Shown one piece after another: positions 24,799 to 33,039 of a stretch of 36,850 bases of DNA. A model generated the notes under the pieces. The model worked only from the letters and a program-made list of their open reading frames with translations, was not told the DNA's origin and searched no databases. Each line of letters starts with the position of its first letter. Within the stretch, counting starts at the first letter, position 1. The DNA is taken from contig JAAELY010000421.1 of NCBI GenBank assembly GCA_024226335.1, positions 1 to 36,850 on the forward strand. Reading direction: 5' to 3'. This stretch comes from a bacterium. GTDB lineage: Bacteria > Myxococcota_A > UBA9160 > SZUA-336. The position numbers and the translations under genes are program-made.

Positions 24799-25764
24799 TC
24801 ACTCGGCCGGCTTGACCGTGTACTTGTCGAACTCCGCTTCGAGCCTCCCGCCGACGATCTCCGGAGGCATCAGACCATCGGGTTTCAGAACGTCTTCGTA
24901 ACACGGCACGCTCTCGTTCCTGTACAGAATGCCGATCGGTACGCCATCGTTTCCCGAGGCGAGTTCACGGGCCCGATCGATGTTCGCCGGATCGTGCGCC
25001 TCCTGATTGCGATAGGTCCGCGCCAGATTGGGGCTGAGTCGTATGCCGTCCTCGTGGTCGAGCAGACGCAGATTGTCCGGGTCCTGCATCCACGGATCCA
25101 GCATTGTCGGCACGAATTCCGGGCAGCGCTGCAGAATTCGAATGAAAGAGAAACCCCGGTGGCGAAAGCCGAGGGCGATGATCTCGTAGAGAAGTTCCGG
25201 AATCCAGTCCGGCGCCTGGGCAACGAACGAAACATTGGCTCCGGCGAGCGTGATGTTCAGCGGGTCCATCGCGTCCAGGTAGGAACCACGTGGGGTCGTG
25301 TTGCTCTTGAGACCAATTGGAGAAGTCGGCGAGGCCTGCTTCTTCGTAAGACCGTAGACCTGATTGTCGTGGAGCATCACGGTCATGTTCATGTTGTAGC
25401 GGATCGCGTGAATCCAATGACCGGCACCGATGCTGCAGCAATCCCCATCACCGGTATTCACGAAGACATTCAGGTCTGGCCGCGCCATCTTGATCCCCTC
25501 GGCCACGGGCAGTGCCCGACCGTGCAGACCGTGGAAACCGTAGGCGTTCATGTAATGAGGAAAGCGACTCGAGCAGCCGATTCCCGATACGAAGACGATC
25601 TTCTCCCGGGGGAGTTTTTCGTCGCGACACAGGCGCTGCACGGCCGTAAGGATGGCCATGTCACCACATCCCGTACACCACCGGGGAGTCCCGGATGCAT
25701 AGTCCTCGAGTGTTAGTTCAGTCTCCGAGGAGAGCAAAAAACACTGACTGGCACTGACCGTCAT
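24799..25764 (-). CDS. korB: 2-oxoacid:ferredoxin oxidoreductase, beta subunit
   Basis: 321 residues, the ThDP and iron-sulfur subunit of a 2-oxoacid:ferredoxin oxidoreductase. Near the start WCTGCGDMAIL supplies two cluster cysteines, GIGCSSRFPHYMN a third, and ILQRCPEF a fourth. The ThDP-Mg motif is GDGDCCSIGAGHWIHAIRYN, followed by MLHDNQVYGLTKKQASPTSP, where family members usually read NxxYGLTKGQxSPTS. Length and motifs match KorB of 2-oxoglutarate-type enzymes, but related 2-oxoacids (pyruvate, branched-chain or arylpyruvate) are possible. GAGG eight bases before the ATG; 35 bp after korA. Function requires the alpha/gamma subunit upstream; electrons leave to ferredoxin. Confidence 0.92.
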   Translation of the reverse strand: MTVSASQCFLLSSETELTLEDYASGTPRWCTGCGDMAILTAVQRLCRDEKLPREKIVFVSGIGCSSRFPHYMNAYGFHGLHGRALPVAEGIKMARPDLNVFVNTGDGDCCSIGAGHWIHAIRYNMNMTVMLHDNQVYGLTKKQASPTSPIGLKSNTTPRGSYLDAMDPLNITLAGANVSFVAQAPDWIPELLYEIIALGFRHRGFSFIRILQRCPEFVPTMLDPWMQDPDNLRLLDHEDGIRLSPNLARTYRNQEAHDPANIDRARELASGNDGVPIGILYRNESVPCYEDVLKPDGLMPPEIVGGRLEAEFDKYTVKPAE

Positions 25765-25799
25765 CTGGAATTCCTCATCTCTTCTATTCTTCTCGGCGT

Positions 25800-27692
25800 T
25801 CAGCTCAACTTCGCGCGGATGACCTGTTCGATGCTACCCGGGCGCAGGGGTTGGCCCTTCGTCTCGCCCCAACAATCGATGTCGACGAGGCAGCGAGCGC
25901 GCAGGAGTAACGCCAGGCTCGAGTAGCGGCGGTTTTCTTCGTCGATCATCTCGTCGTCCAGGCTGTCGCACCAGTTGTTCTCGATCGTCATCACCTTTCC
26001 GAAGCGCTGCATCGCGTCTTTGATACCCGAGGCCATCGGCTGAATGAACCTGAGATGCATGGAACCCACGCGATGCCCGTCGGCGCGCACTCGCTCGACG
26101 GCTTCCTGGATCGCGCCCTTCGTGCCACCCCAACCCACGATCAGCAACTCGCCTTCCTGGTCACCCACGACAGGAGGCGTCTTGAGCGTCTTCTGCAGTG
26201 AAGCCAGTTTCAGGCTGCGACTGCGCATGCCCTCCTGGTTCTTCTCCGGGTCGTAAACGATGTGACTCGAGCGGTCGTGAGCCAGTCCTGTCAGGCAGTG
26301 CACACCACCGGGTTGTCCCGGGACGATCCTCTGGGCCAATCCGGTCTGGAGGTCCCAGTCGTACGGCATGGCGTCGCCGGCGATCGGGCTCTGGTCCACC
26401 GGTGGAGCCAGCCAATGCGTGTCGAAATCCGGACGCCGAAAGGGTTGCTGGCCGGTCGCCAGGCTCGCGTCGGAGAGCAGAACGACCACAGTGTTGAAGG
26501 TCTCGGCGATCTTGCGTGCAGCGATCACCGAATAGAAGCAATCCTCGATGTCCGAGACCGCAAGGACGACCTTTGGATCGTCTCCATGGCTCCCGAAACA
26601 AGCGCTGAGCAGATCGCCCTGTTCGGCCTTTGTTGGCTGGCCGGTGGAGGGACCCCCGCGCTGCACATTGATCACGACCAGCGGGATCTCAGCCATCACA
26701 GCCAGGCCAATGCCTTCCTGTTTCAGCGAATAACCGGGACCGGAAGTGATCGTCACGGCACACTTGCCCGCGTAAGAGGCTCCGATCGCAAACGTGCAGG
26801 CGGCGATCTCGTCCTCCGCCTGATGAACGACCCCTCCCACAGCCTGAAAGACGTCACTCAGATAGTGGGACGCCGAGGTCGCGGGCGTGATCGGATACAT
26901 GGCACAGACCTGCATGCCAGAAGCCATCACACCCAGCCCCAGTGCGGTATTCCCGTTCATCACAAGCTGTGTTTCGGTCGCAGGTGTCGCAGGGATCTGG
27001 AAACGGATGTCGAGGTTGGCCTCCGCCCACTCCCAGCCAGCCTCCACCAGTCGCTGATTGGGAGCGATCACCGCATCTCCCTTCTTTGCAAAGGTGAGAG
27101 CCACCTGCTCGAGAGCCAGCCCCAGTTCCATGCTGTAGATGCGGCACAGCAGACCGAGCACGAACATGTTCTTGCCGCGCCGCGCGTCGGCGACGTGGTT
27201 GAGGCACTCGGCTTCCATCGGAATCTCGCAGACTCGATACCCGCCTTCGAGGAGTTCGTCGCGAACCTTCTTGTAGGAGGCGACGATCGCCGGATCCCGG
27301 TCCTCTTCCCACTTGCTTTCCAGCAGCACGATGCAACCCGGCCCAAGCTCGTTGGCCGCGATTCGGCCCAGTAGCACCTGTTCGTTGAACGCCACCACCA
27401 GATCGGCCGCATCTCCGCCGTTAGTGATGGGACCGGAGCCCAACCGGACGCGGTTACCACTGGCTCCGGCGACGCTGCGCGCGGGCGGCTGGATCTCTGC
27501 CGGGATGATCTCGACGGTCCAGATGCCGTTTCCCATGCGCGCGGCAATCGTCGCAAAAGACTGGCCGCATTTCTGTGCGCCCTCACCCGAATCGCTGACG
27601 ATCTCGACGACGTGTTCGGCAAGCGTCTCGGCCGCTTGCGCACTTGGAGAAGGCGGACGCCTTCGCTCGTTTTCAGCCATCGAATATGACAT
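25800..27692 (-). CDS. korA: 2-oxoacid:ferredoxin oxidoreductase, fused gamma-alpha subunit
   Basis: 630 residues from ATG 27692, chosen because GAGGA lies about six bases upstream; the frame also runs open into the previous gene, but that part is out-of-frame noise. Residues about 25-220 are a gamma (POR_N-like) domain with GEGAQKCGQSFATIAARMG and IPAEIQPPARSVAG. The alpha domain then begins MNGNTALGLGVMASGMQVCA, YPITPATSASHYLS, ITSGPGYSLKQEGIGLAVMA and QRGGPSTGQPTKAEQGDLL, all hallmark KorA motifs. The C-terminal LLIVGWGGTKGAIQEAV and IENNWCDSLDD complete the fold. With KorB it makes the CoA-dependent oxidative decarboxylase. The gamma-alpha fusion is the usual KorA form in aerobic bacteria such as Mycobacterium. 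Confidence 0.92.
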   Translation of the reverse strand: MSYSMAENERRRPPSPSAQAAETLAEHVVEIVSDSGEGAQKCGQSFATIAARMGNGIWTVEIIPAEIQPPARSVAGASGNRVRLGSGPITNGGDAADLVVAFNEQVLLGRIAANELGPGCIVLLESKWEEDRDPAIVASYKKVRDELLEGGYRVCEIPMEAECLNHVADARRGKNMFVLGLLCRIYSMELGLALEQVALTFAKKGDAVIAPNQRLVEAGWEWAEANLDIRFQIPATPATETQLVMNGNTALGLGVMASGMQVCAMYPITPATSASHYLSDVFQAVGGVVHQAEDEIAACTFAIGASYAGKCAVTITSGPGYSLKQEGIGLAVMAEIPLVVINVQRGGPSTGQPTKAEQGDLLSACFGSHGDDPKVVLAVSDIEDCFYSVIAARKIAETFNTVVVLLSDASLATGQQPFRRPDFDTHWLAPPVDQSPIAGDAMPYDWDLQTGLAQRIVPGQPGGVHCLTGLAHDRSSHIVYDPEKNQEGMRSRSLKLASLQKTLKTPPVVGDQEGELLIVGWGGTKGAIQEAVERVRADGHRVGSMHLRFIQPMASGIKDAMQRFGKVMTIENNWCDSLDDEMIDEENRRYSSLALLLRARCLVDIDCWGETKGQPLRPGSIEQVIRAKLS

Positions 27693-27724
27693 CAGCTTCC
27701 TCGTTCCACTTCGTCGTCTGCGAA

Positions 27725-29236
27725 CTACCCGAGCCGCACCCGTGAGAAGTTCCGCTCTTCGGCATCGATTCCGAACAGCCGCCCATCGTGGCCTTGCCGC
27801 TCGGATTGGTACACGACCTCGCTGTCGCGAATTCCCAGATATGCCTTCATGCTGCGGGCCGCGTGACGGCCCGCACCCATGGCCAGAATCACGGTTGCGG
27901 CGCCGGTCACGATATCGCCGCCCGCGTAGACACCCGCCATCGAAGTCGCCAGGTCGTCGTCGGTCCGGATATAGCCCCACTCATTCATCTCGATGTTCGA
28001 GGTCTGCCCGATCACCGGATTGGCATTCGTCCCGATCGCGTAGACCACCGTATCGACTTCGAATTCGTACTCACTGCCTTCGACGGGGACCGGACGGCGC
28101 CGACCCGAACTATCCGGCTCGCCGAGTTCCATGCGGATGCAACGCATGGCCCGCACGCTTCCGTTGTCATCGCCCAGAATCTCGACGGGCGCCGTCAGCC
28201 AGTGGAACTCGACCCCCTCTTCTTCGGCGTGCTCGATCTCTTCTTCGCGCGCAGGGCTTTCCGCCTTGGTTCGCCGGTACACGCAATACACTGTCTGGGC
28301 GCCCGAGCGCAGCGAAACGCGCATTGCATCCATCGCCGTATTGCCGGAACCGATGACCGCGACGCGATCTCCGAGATCGAGCGGCGTGTCGTACTTCGGA
28401 AACTCCATCGCTCCCATCAGGTTGCAACGTGTCAGCAACTCATTGGCTGAGAGTACGCCGTGCAGTGATTCTCCCGGGATCCCCATGAAACTCGGGTAGC
28501 CCGCACCACTGCCGATGAAGACCGTGTCGAAGCCCATTTCGTCGATCATCTGCTCGATGGTGAACAGGCGCCCGACCAGGGTATTGCACTCGACTTTGAC
28601 GCCGAGTCGAATCAAGTTCTCGAACTCCGCATCGATGACAGCGTTGGGAAGCCGAAACTCGGGAATGCCGTATCTGAGCACTCCGCCGGTAACGTGCAAG
28701 GCCTCGAAGACGGTCACATCACAACCCGCCTTGGCCATGTCTCCCGCGCAGGCCATTCCCGCGGGTCCGGAACCGACGATGGCGACCCGGAAGTCGTTAG
28801 GTTCGATATAGGGCTGGCTCGACCAGCCTTCCGCGATGGCCATGTCTCCGATCCAGCGCTCCAGCCGGCCGATGGCCACCGGCTCCAGCGTGTCGCCGAC
28901 CGGGCAGACCTTCTCGCACTGATCCTCCTGGGGACAAACCCGGCCGCAGATCGCCGGTAGCATGGTGGCATCGGCGATCACGTCGTACGCCCCGCGATAA
29001 TCCCCGGCGCTGGTCCTCTGGATGAAGCCGGGGATGTCGATGGCGACCGGACAGGCGGGAACGCACGCGGCATCGGGACAGAGCAGACAGCGCTCCGACT
29101 CGTTCAGCGCATTCGCCTCGCTATAGCCGGTGGCGACCTCGAGGAAGTTCTGGATCCGCTGGGCCGGATCCTGCACCGGGATCGGGGTCCGATCCTGGGG
29201 AATCGTGCGAATCGTCTTCCTCTTTGCCTTCGCCAT
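27725..29236 (-). CDS. NfnB/GltD-like FAD-dependent NAD(P)H oxidoreductase
   Basis: 503 residues, of the glutamate-synthase small-subunit/NfnB type. The N-terminal part has two cysteine clusters (RCLLCPDAACVPACPVAIDI and CGRVCPQEDQCEKVCPVGD) that bind two [4Fe-4S] clusters. The FAD motif GSGPAGMACAGDMAKAG follows, then the NAD(P) motif VAVIGSGNTAMDAMR, and the closing FAD motif YAGGDIVTGAATVILAMGAG. In NfnAB the homologous large subunit couples reduced ferredoxin and NADH to NADP+; alone such proteins can serve other ferredoxin- or NADPH-dependent reactions. No glutamate-synthase large-subunit gene is nearby, but an NfnA-like gene ends 12 bp upstream, favouring the Nfn reading. GGGGA precedes the ATG. 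Confidence 0.9.
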   Translation of the reverse strand: MAKAKRKTIRTIPQDRTPIPVQDPAQRIQNFLEVATGYSEANALNESERCLLCPDAACVPACPVAIDIPGFIQRTSAGDYRGAYDVIADATMLPAICGRVCPQEDQCEKVCPVGDTLEPVAIGRLERWIGDMAIAEGWSSQPYIEPNDFRVAIVGSGPAGMACAGDMAKAGCDVTVFEALHVTGGVLRYGIPEFRLPNAVIDAEFENLIRLGVKVECNTLVGRLFTIEQMIDEMGFDTVFIGSGAGYPSFMGIPGESLHGVLSANELLTRCNLMGAMEFPKYDTPLDLGDRVAVIGSGNTAMDAMRVSLRSGAQTVYCVYRRTKAESPAREEEIEHAEEEGVEFHWLTAPVEILGDDNGSVRAMRCIRMELGEPDSSGRRRPVPVEGSEYEFEVDTVVYAIGTNANPVIGQTSNIEMNEWGYIRTDDDLATSMAGVYAGGDIVTGAATVILAMGAGRHAARSMKAYLGIRDSEVVYQSERQGHDGRLFGIDAEERNFSRVRLG

Positions 29237-29248
29237 CGGGAACGTCCC

Positions 29249-30349
29249 CTAACCGAGTTCAGCACCTCGGTCATTTTTCGCGGACCAGTCTTCCATAGCC
29301 TGGGCTTCCTGCGTCTTGAAGCGCCGCAAGCGGCTCATGAGGTCGTCGAAGTCGACCTCATGGCCATCGAACTCGGGACCTTCGACGCAGGCGAACTTCA
29401 TCTCGCCGGCCACGTTCACACGGCAGCCGCCGCACATTCCCGTGCCGTCGACCATGATGGGGTTCAGGCTGACCGTGGTCTCGATCCGCCGAGCGCGCGT
29501 CGCCTCGGCGCAGGCCTTCATCATGATCGGCGGACCGATGGCGATTACCCGGTCGACATCGGAATGTTTGCTCAGCGAGTTCTCGATTCCGACCGTGACC
29601 AGGCCCTTGATGCCCGCCGAGCCATCATCGGTACAGACGATGAGTTCGTCGCAGTACTTCGCGAATTTCTCTTCCCAGAACATCAGCTCCCGATTTCGGA
29701 AACCGACGATGCCGATCACGTAGGCGCCGCTCTGCTTGAAGGCTCGCAACTGAGGAAAGATGGGGGCAATGCCGAGACCGCCGCCCACACACACGACCTT
29801 GGACGTGCCCTTGATCTCGCTGGGATGGCCCATCGGCCCCACCAGACTGTGGAGCCTCGCCCCTACTCTGCAGCGCTGCTGGATCTCTCGAGTGGTCTTG
29901 CCCACCGCCTGGACCACGAGGGTGATGGTTCCCGCCTCGCGATCGAAGTCCGCGATGGTCAACGGAACGCGTTCGCCCTTCTCCGTGGAGATGACGATGA
30001 CAAATTGTCCCGGCTCGGCCGCCCGGGCGAGTGCGGGGTGGAGAACTTCGAGCAGGTAGGTGACGTCGGAGAAATCCTCGCGTCCCACGATCTCGAAACC
30101 CGACGACCCCGCCGACATGCTGGGCGGCGTCGCGACCCGACAGCCCCCCTTCCGTTCCTCCCGCGCTTCGGCAATCGCTTCGCGGAATTCGGCGACTACA
30201 GCGTCGCGAGCAGCGAGGGCCGCGTCCAGATCCTGTGTATCCAGCGATCGGCGCAGATCGAAGCCCAGCGCGCCGCGCAGCGTTCGTGGCACCGCGACCT
30301 TGACCCACCAAGTCTGATCTCGCCTGAAGAGGTATCTGGTATCGCTCAT
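29249..30349 (-). CDS. NfnA-like ferredoxin-NAD(P)+ reductase subunit, with recombinase-like N-terminal extension
   Basis: 366 residues from ATG 30349, or about 289 from ATG 30118. The core (residue 78 on) is NfnA: FSDVTYLLEVLHPALARAAE, PGQFVIVISTEKGERVPLTI (FAD), VCVGGGLGIAPIFPQLRAFK (NAD(P)) and, at the end, MVDGTGMCGGCRVNVAGEMK, FACVEGPEFDGHEVDFDDLM. That C-terminal site (one Asp and three Cys) is the unusual [2Fe-2S] site of NfnA. The first 69 residues do not belong to this family; they look like the N-terminal domain of a phage-type integrase. No Shine-Dalgarno is evident before either ATG, so the start is unsettled. First gene of the operon; partner gene 12 bp downstream. Confidence 0.85.
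   Translation of the reverse strand: MSDTRYLFRRDQTWWVKVAVPRTLRGALGFDLRRSLDTQDLDAALAARDAVVAEFREAIAEAREERKGGCRVATPPSMSAGSSGFEIVGREDFSDVTYLLEVLHPALARAAEPGQFVIVISTEKGERVPLTIADFDREAGTITLVVQAVGKTTREIQQRCRVGARLHSLVGPMGHPSEIKGTSKVVCVGGGLGIAPIFPQLRAFKQSGAYVIGIVGFRNRELMFWEEKFAKYCDELIVCTDDGSAGIKGLVTVGIENSLSKHSDVDRVIAIGPPIMMKACAEATRARRIETTVSLNPIMVDGTGMCGGCRVNVAGEMKFACVEGPEFDGHEVDFDDLMSRLRRFKTQEAQAMEDWSAKNDRGAELG
30143..30349 (-). mobile_element. Tyrosine-recombinase N-terminal remnant, in frame with NfnA-like gene
   Basis: Residues 1-69 of the long frame (RYLFRRDQTWWVKVAVPRTL, DLRRSLDTQDLDAALAARDA) have the L-x-R-R ... W-V-x-V-x-V-P ... L-R-R-S-L-x-T-x-D pattern of the small N-terminal (DUF6538-type) domain of phage integrases. 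The core-binding and catalytic domains, with the R-H-R-Y residues, are absent. The segment joins the NfnA core in frame after a short KGGCRVATPPS-type joint. Family assignment is from pattern memory, not a search. Confidence 0.65.
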
Positions 30350-30660
30350 GGCAGCGCAGATACAGCCCGGCTTCCCGATACCTCTCGGGAAAGGGGCTGC
30401 CTACTCCACTTCTTCTTCTTCTCCGCTGGATTCGATCGAGTTCGACTGGCGGATTTCGATCACTCGTAGCTGGTGCGAACTGGGCTGTACCTTACGCCAA
30501 TTCGCGGTCCGCCAAAAGGGGGTATGCCTCTCACTCTGGCTCCGAAGGCAATCTGGGGGGCGATGCCTACCTGTTTGAGCTTCAAGAGTGAGCTTCCAGA
30601 GAGCCTCCTGCGCGCGGATCTCGAAGGCGGGCTATCGAAACCAGTGGCGCGGGTGGAGCT
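30350..30660. other. Intergenic region upstream of Nfn-Kor operon
   Basis: The operon promoter should lie here, as should any border left by the recombinase fragment. A hairpin of TTCCCGA and TCGGGAA with a six-base loop lies around 30372-30391. I found no tRNA gene, att-like direct repeat or convincing -10/-35 pair. Two plus-strand frames in this region have no recognisable protein character. Confidence 0.45.
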
Positions 30661-31800
30661 TTAGCGCAGTAGTTGGACCAAGAGGCGATTGATCACGGGT
30701 TGGGGCGCCAGTCGACTAACCCAGGCCAGGACTCGGGCCCGATCCATCGGGACGCGAAGCGGCTTGTTGTCGAGATTGATCACCTCGTAGATCCGTTCCG
30801 CGACGGCTTCTGGCGTAAGACCACTGGCGGCCGTATCGGCGGCCATGCGTTTCAACATCCTGTGGCTCGGAGAGCCGGAAGTCACACCATCGACGAGCTT
30901 GAGATGCGCTCCCGTCGCCGGACGGTCCATCTTCATGGCGACCGGCTGCATGATCACCACGTCGATCCCCTGGGCCGCCACTTCGTGGTAGAGCGCCTCG
31001 GTCATGGCTTCGAGCGCGAACTTGGCGGACGTGTACGCACTCATGTACGGCACGGCCAGCAGCCCCCCTAACGAACTCATATTGACGATGGTCCCGCGAC
31101 CCTGACTACGCATCGCCGGTAGAACCTGCTGGCAGACACGCAGCACGCCAAATACGTTCGCGTCGTAGAGAGCCCGCACTTCTTCGACGCTTTGCTCTTC
31201 GATTCCGCCGATCAGCATCTGGTTGACGCAGTTGATCAGGACGTCGATGCGCCCTTCGCGGCGCAGAACTTCCTCGACGCACTTCTGGACCGAGGCCGGA
31301 TCGTTGACTTCCATCGCGAGCATGGGAAAGGCGATCGTGTCGCTCGCCCCATCCGGATTGCGGGCCGTGCCGTAGACGGTCATGCCGTGCTTGACCAGTG
31401 CAGCACCGAGAACGCCCCCCAGACCCCCTGACGCACCCGTGATCAGAACGATGCGGGGTCGATCGCCAACCGCGCCCTGGCTACCCCGGGCCAATGGCCA
31501 CGCACAGCGAAACAACCACGAGAACAACAACGCGTCGAAGATCGGAATGCCCAGGACGACCTCGCCGGAACGATAGAGAGCGACGGCCCCGACTGGGATG
31601 AACACCGACAGCAGGAGCGTGATGCCCGCGATCGGCCGCGGCGCGCGACGGACCCCTGCGGAAAGTCCGAGCAAGAGCGCGCCAACCATGAAGGGAGCCG
31701 CGATAAACACATCGAGAACCAGGTACTCCAAAGTGCCGACAGTCGCGACGGCGAGGGCTGCGATGCGCAGCGCGATCGGGAGAGGGGGAAATGGCATCAT
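30661..31800 (-). CDS. Membrane-anchored SDR-family oxidoreductase
   Basis: 379 residues. The first about 105 residues are hydrophobic, with roughly three to four membrane segments (LRIAALAVATVGTLEYLVLD, FMVGALLLGLSA, ITLLLSVFIPVGAVALY, FDALLFSWLF). An SDR domain follows: TGASGGLG, catalytic Ser in MSSLGGLL, and Y-x-x-x-K in YTSAKFALEAM. The usual NNAG is changed to INCVNQ, so one structural/proton-relay Asn is replaced by Cys. The combination suggests a membrane-bound reductase of lipophilic substrates. AAAGG seven bases before the ATG; 60 bp after the DoxX-like gene in the same direction. Transcription continues toward, but converges on no gene before, the Nfn-Kor operon. Confidence 0.82.
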   Translation of the reverse strand: MMPFPPLPIALRIAALAVATVGTLEYLVLDVFIAAPFMVGALLLGLSAGVRRAPRPIAGITLLLSVFIPVGAVALYRSGEVVLGIPIFDALLFSWLFRCAWPLARGSQGAVGDRPRIVLITGASGGLGGVLGAALVKHGMTVYGTARNPDGASDTIAFPMLAMEVNDPASVQKCVEEVLRREGRIDVLINCVNQMLIGGIEEQSVEEVRALYDANVFGVLRVCQQVLPAMRSQGRGTIVNMSSLGGLLAVPYMSAYTSAKFALEAMTEALYHEVAAQGIDVVIMQPVAMKMDRPATGAHLKLVDGVTSGSPSHRMLKRMAADTAASGLTPEAVAERIYEVINLDNKPLRVPMDRARVLAWVSRLAPQPVINRLLVQLLR

Positions 31801-31860
31801 TGATACACCTTTCCGCCGAAGCGCACGCGAGCGCGAGCATCCGTCTTGCCCCGTATCATC

Positions 31861-32280
31861 TCAACTCCCCAGGGGCGAGCTGTAACTCTGCCGGTGGCCG
31901 ACGACGATGCTCTCGGGCAACCGGCGTGCAGTGGGTCGAAGCAGGTATGAGGCAACACCGACGCACAGCACGATCGCGGGACGAGCAGCCTCGCCGATCG
32001 GGTCGCCCGAGAAAACGTGGGTCGCTGTGGCACCTAGCAGGTTGAACGCGAAACCGGCGTAGGCCCACTCCTTGAGCAGCGGCCGGCCGGGGACGAGCAG
32101 CGCCACGACCCCAGCGAGCTTCGCGAAACCGAGGATCGTCATGAAGTAGACGGGATAGCCGTGCGCGACCATGTTCTGGACCATGAAATCCAGGCGGGCA
32201 AAGTTCGCGAACCCGGACACACCGAGGACCACACAGAACACACTGGTAGCGAGCCAGAAACCGACAGACGAAGGGGTCAT
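31861..32280 (-). CDS. DoxX-like membrane protein
   Basis: 139 residues with about four hydrophobic helices (GFWLATSVFCVVLGVSGFAN, VYFMTILGFAKLAGVVALLV, EWAYAGFAFNLLGATATHVF, AIVLCVGVASYLL). The pattern G-F-x-K-x-x-G-V-x-x-L and R/K-E-W-A-Y-A-G-F is typical of the DoxX_2 group. Function in bacteria is unclear; some members modulate respiratory or redox complexes. AGGAG eight bases before the ATG. A strong promoter (TGGACA, 17 bp, TATAGT) lies directly upstream, overlapping the control region of the divergent TetR gene, so TetR probably regulates it and perhaps the SDR downstream. Confidence 0.85.
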   Translation of the reverse strand: MTPSSVGFWLATSVFCVVLGVSGFANFARLDFMVQNMVAHGYPVYFMTILGFAKLAGVVALLVPGRPLLKEWAYAGFAFNLLGATATHVFSGDPIGEAARPAIVLCVGVASYLLRPTARRLPESIVVGHRQSYSSPLGS

Positions 32281-32291
32281 CCGAAATTCTC

Positions 32292-32343
32292 CTTGACAGA
32301 AACTATACGATCGAATAATTAGTTTGTCCAGTTGGATAATCAG
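32292..32343. promoter_or_regulatory. Divergent promoters and repeated half-sites for DoxX-like and TetR genes
   Basis: Minus strand: -35 TGGACA (32325-32330), 17-bp spacer, -10 TATAGT (32302-32307), toward the DoxX-like gene. Plus strand: -35 TTGACA (32293-32298) and AATAAT (32314-32319) with a short 15-bp spacer, toward tetR. Between and beyond them are TCGAATAATTAG (32311-32322) and TTGGATAATCAG (32332-32343), nine of twelve bases alike and 21 bp (two helical turns) apart. This would suit two operator sites bound on the same face; the regulator is likely the adjacent TetR protein. Confidence 0.55.
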
Positions 32344-32360
32344 GAGAGATGGAGGAGTGG

Positions 32361-33005
32361 ATGGCCAGGCGGAAGCCAGTGCCCAGGTCTGGGGAGCACA
32401 CGCGCGAGCGCATCGTGCAGGCTGCGCTTCAGGCTTTCGCGCAGAAGGGTTTCGACGGCGCCTCGACGCGCGAGATCGTCTCGAAGATCGGCGTGAACCA
32501 CGGCCTGATCCCCTACTACTTCGGGACCAAGGAAAAACTCTGGCAGGCTGCGGTCGATCTCGCCTTTGCAGATCTTGGAAAGAGCGTGCAGGAGATCCTG
32601 AGCGACGCCAGCATTACAGATGCCCGCGAACGCGCGGCCCGGATGATCCACGCCCACGTACGCTTCATCGCGCAGAGGCCCGAGTTCGTGCGCCTGATGC
32701 ACGATGAAGGCAAGCGCGGCGGTCCGCGCCTGCGCTGGATCGTGGATCGCTACGTCGAGCCACTTTACCGAGGCGTTTCCGAACTACTCGAGCAGGGACG
32801 CGCCAGTGGGGCTTTGGCCAACGACATACCACCCCTCCACTTCTTCTACATCCTCGCTGGCGCGACGGGAGTGATCTTCCACCAGGCCGAGGAGTGCAAG
32901 CGACTGACCGGCGTGGACCCGTTCGACCCCGCGGTCGTCGAGGAGCACGCGCGCGCCGTCGAGCGGATGGTTCTCGGCCCTCCCTCCGATCACGGGAAGG
33001 GCTGA
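32361..33005 (+). CDS. TetR-family transcriptional regulator
   Basis: 214 residues from ATG 32361, which has GGAGG five bases upstream; an in-frame ATG at 32349 would add four residues but sits too close to its Shine-Dalgarno. The helix-turn-helix is complete (TRERIVQAALQAFAQKGFDG, ASTREIVSKIGVNHGLIPYY, FGTKEKLWQAAVDLAF). The C-terminal ligand domain is divergent (RAARMIHAHVRFIAQRPEFV, MHDEGKRGGPRLRWIVDRYV). It is divergent from the DoxX-like gene across a 68-80 bp shared control region, the classical arrangement for autoregulation and repression of the neighbour. The ligand cannot be inferred. Confidence 0.92.
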   Translation: MARRKPVPRSGEHTRERIVQAALQAFAQKGFDGASTREIVSKIGVNHGLIPYYFGTKEKLWQAAVDLAFADLGKSVQEILSDASITDARERAARMIHAHVRFIAQRPEFVRLMHDEGKRGGPRLRWIVDRYVEPLYRGVSELLEQGRASGALANDIPPLHFFYILAGATGVIFHQAEECKRLTGVDPFDPAVVEEHARAVERMVLGPPSDHGKG

Positions 33006-33039
33006 CGCCCCAGAGACTCCGGATTCAGCCCATCGGATC

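Noticed and set aside
27693-27980. Upstream extension of the korA frame
   Set aside because: It overlaps the end of the preceding gene, is very Arg-rich and lacks family similarity; the GAGGA-backed ATG at 27692 is better.
30350-30660. Possible tRNA or att site next to the integrase-like remnant
   Set aside because: No cloverleaf or GGTTCRANNCC-type loop and no paired direct repeats were found by eye; a covariance-model search would settle it.
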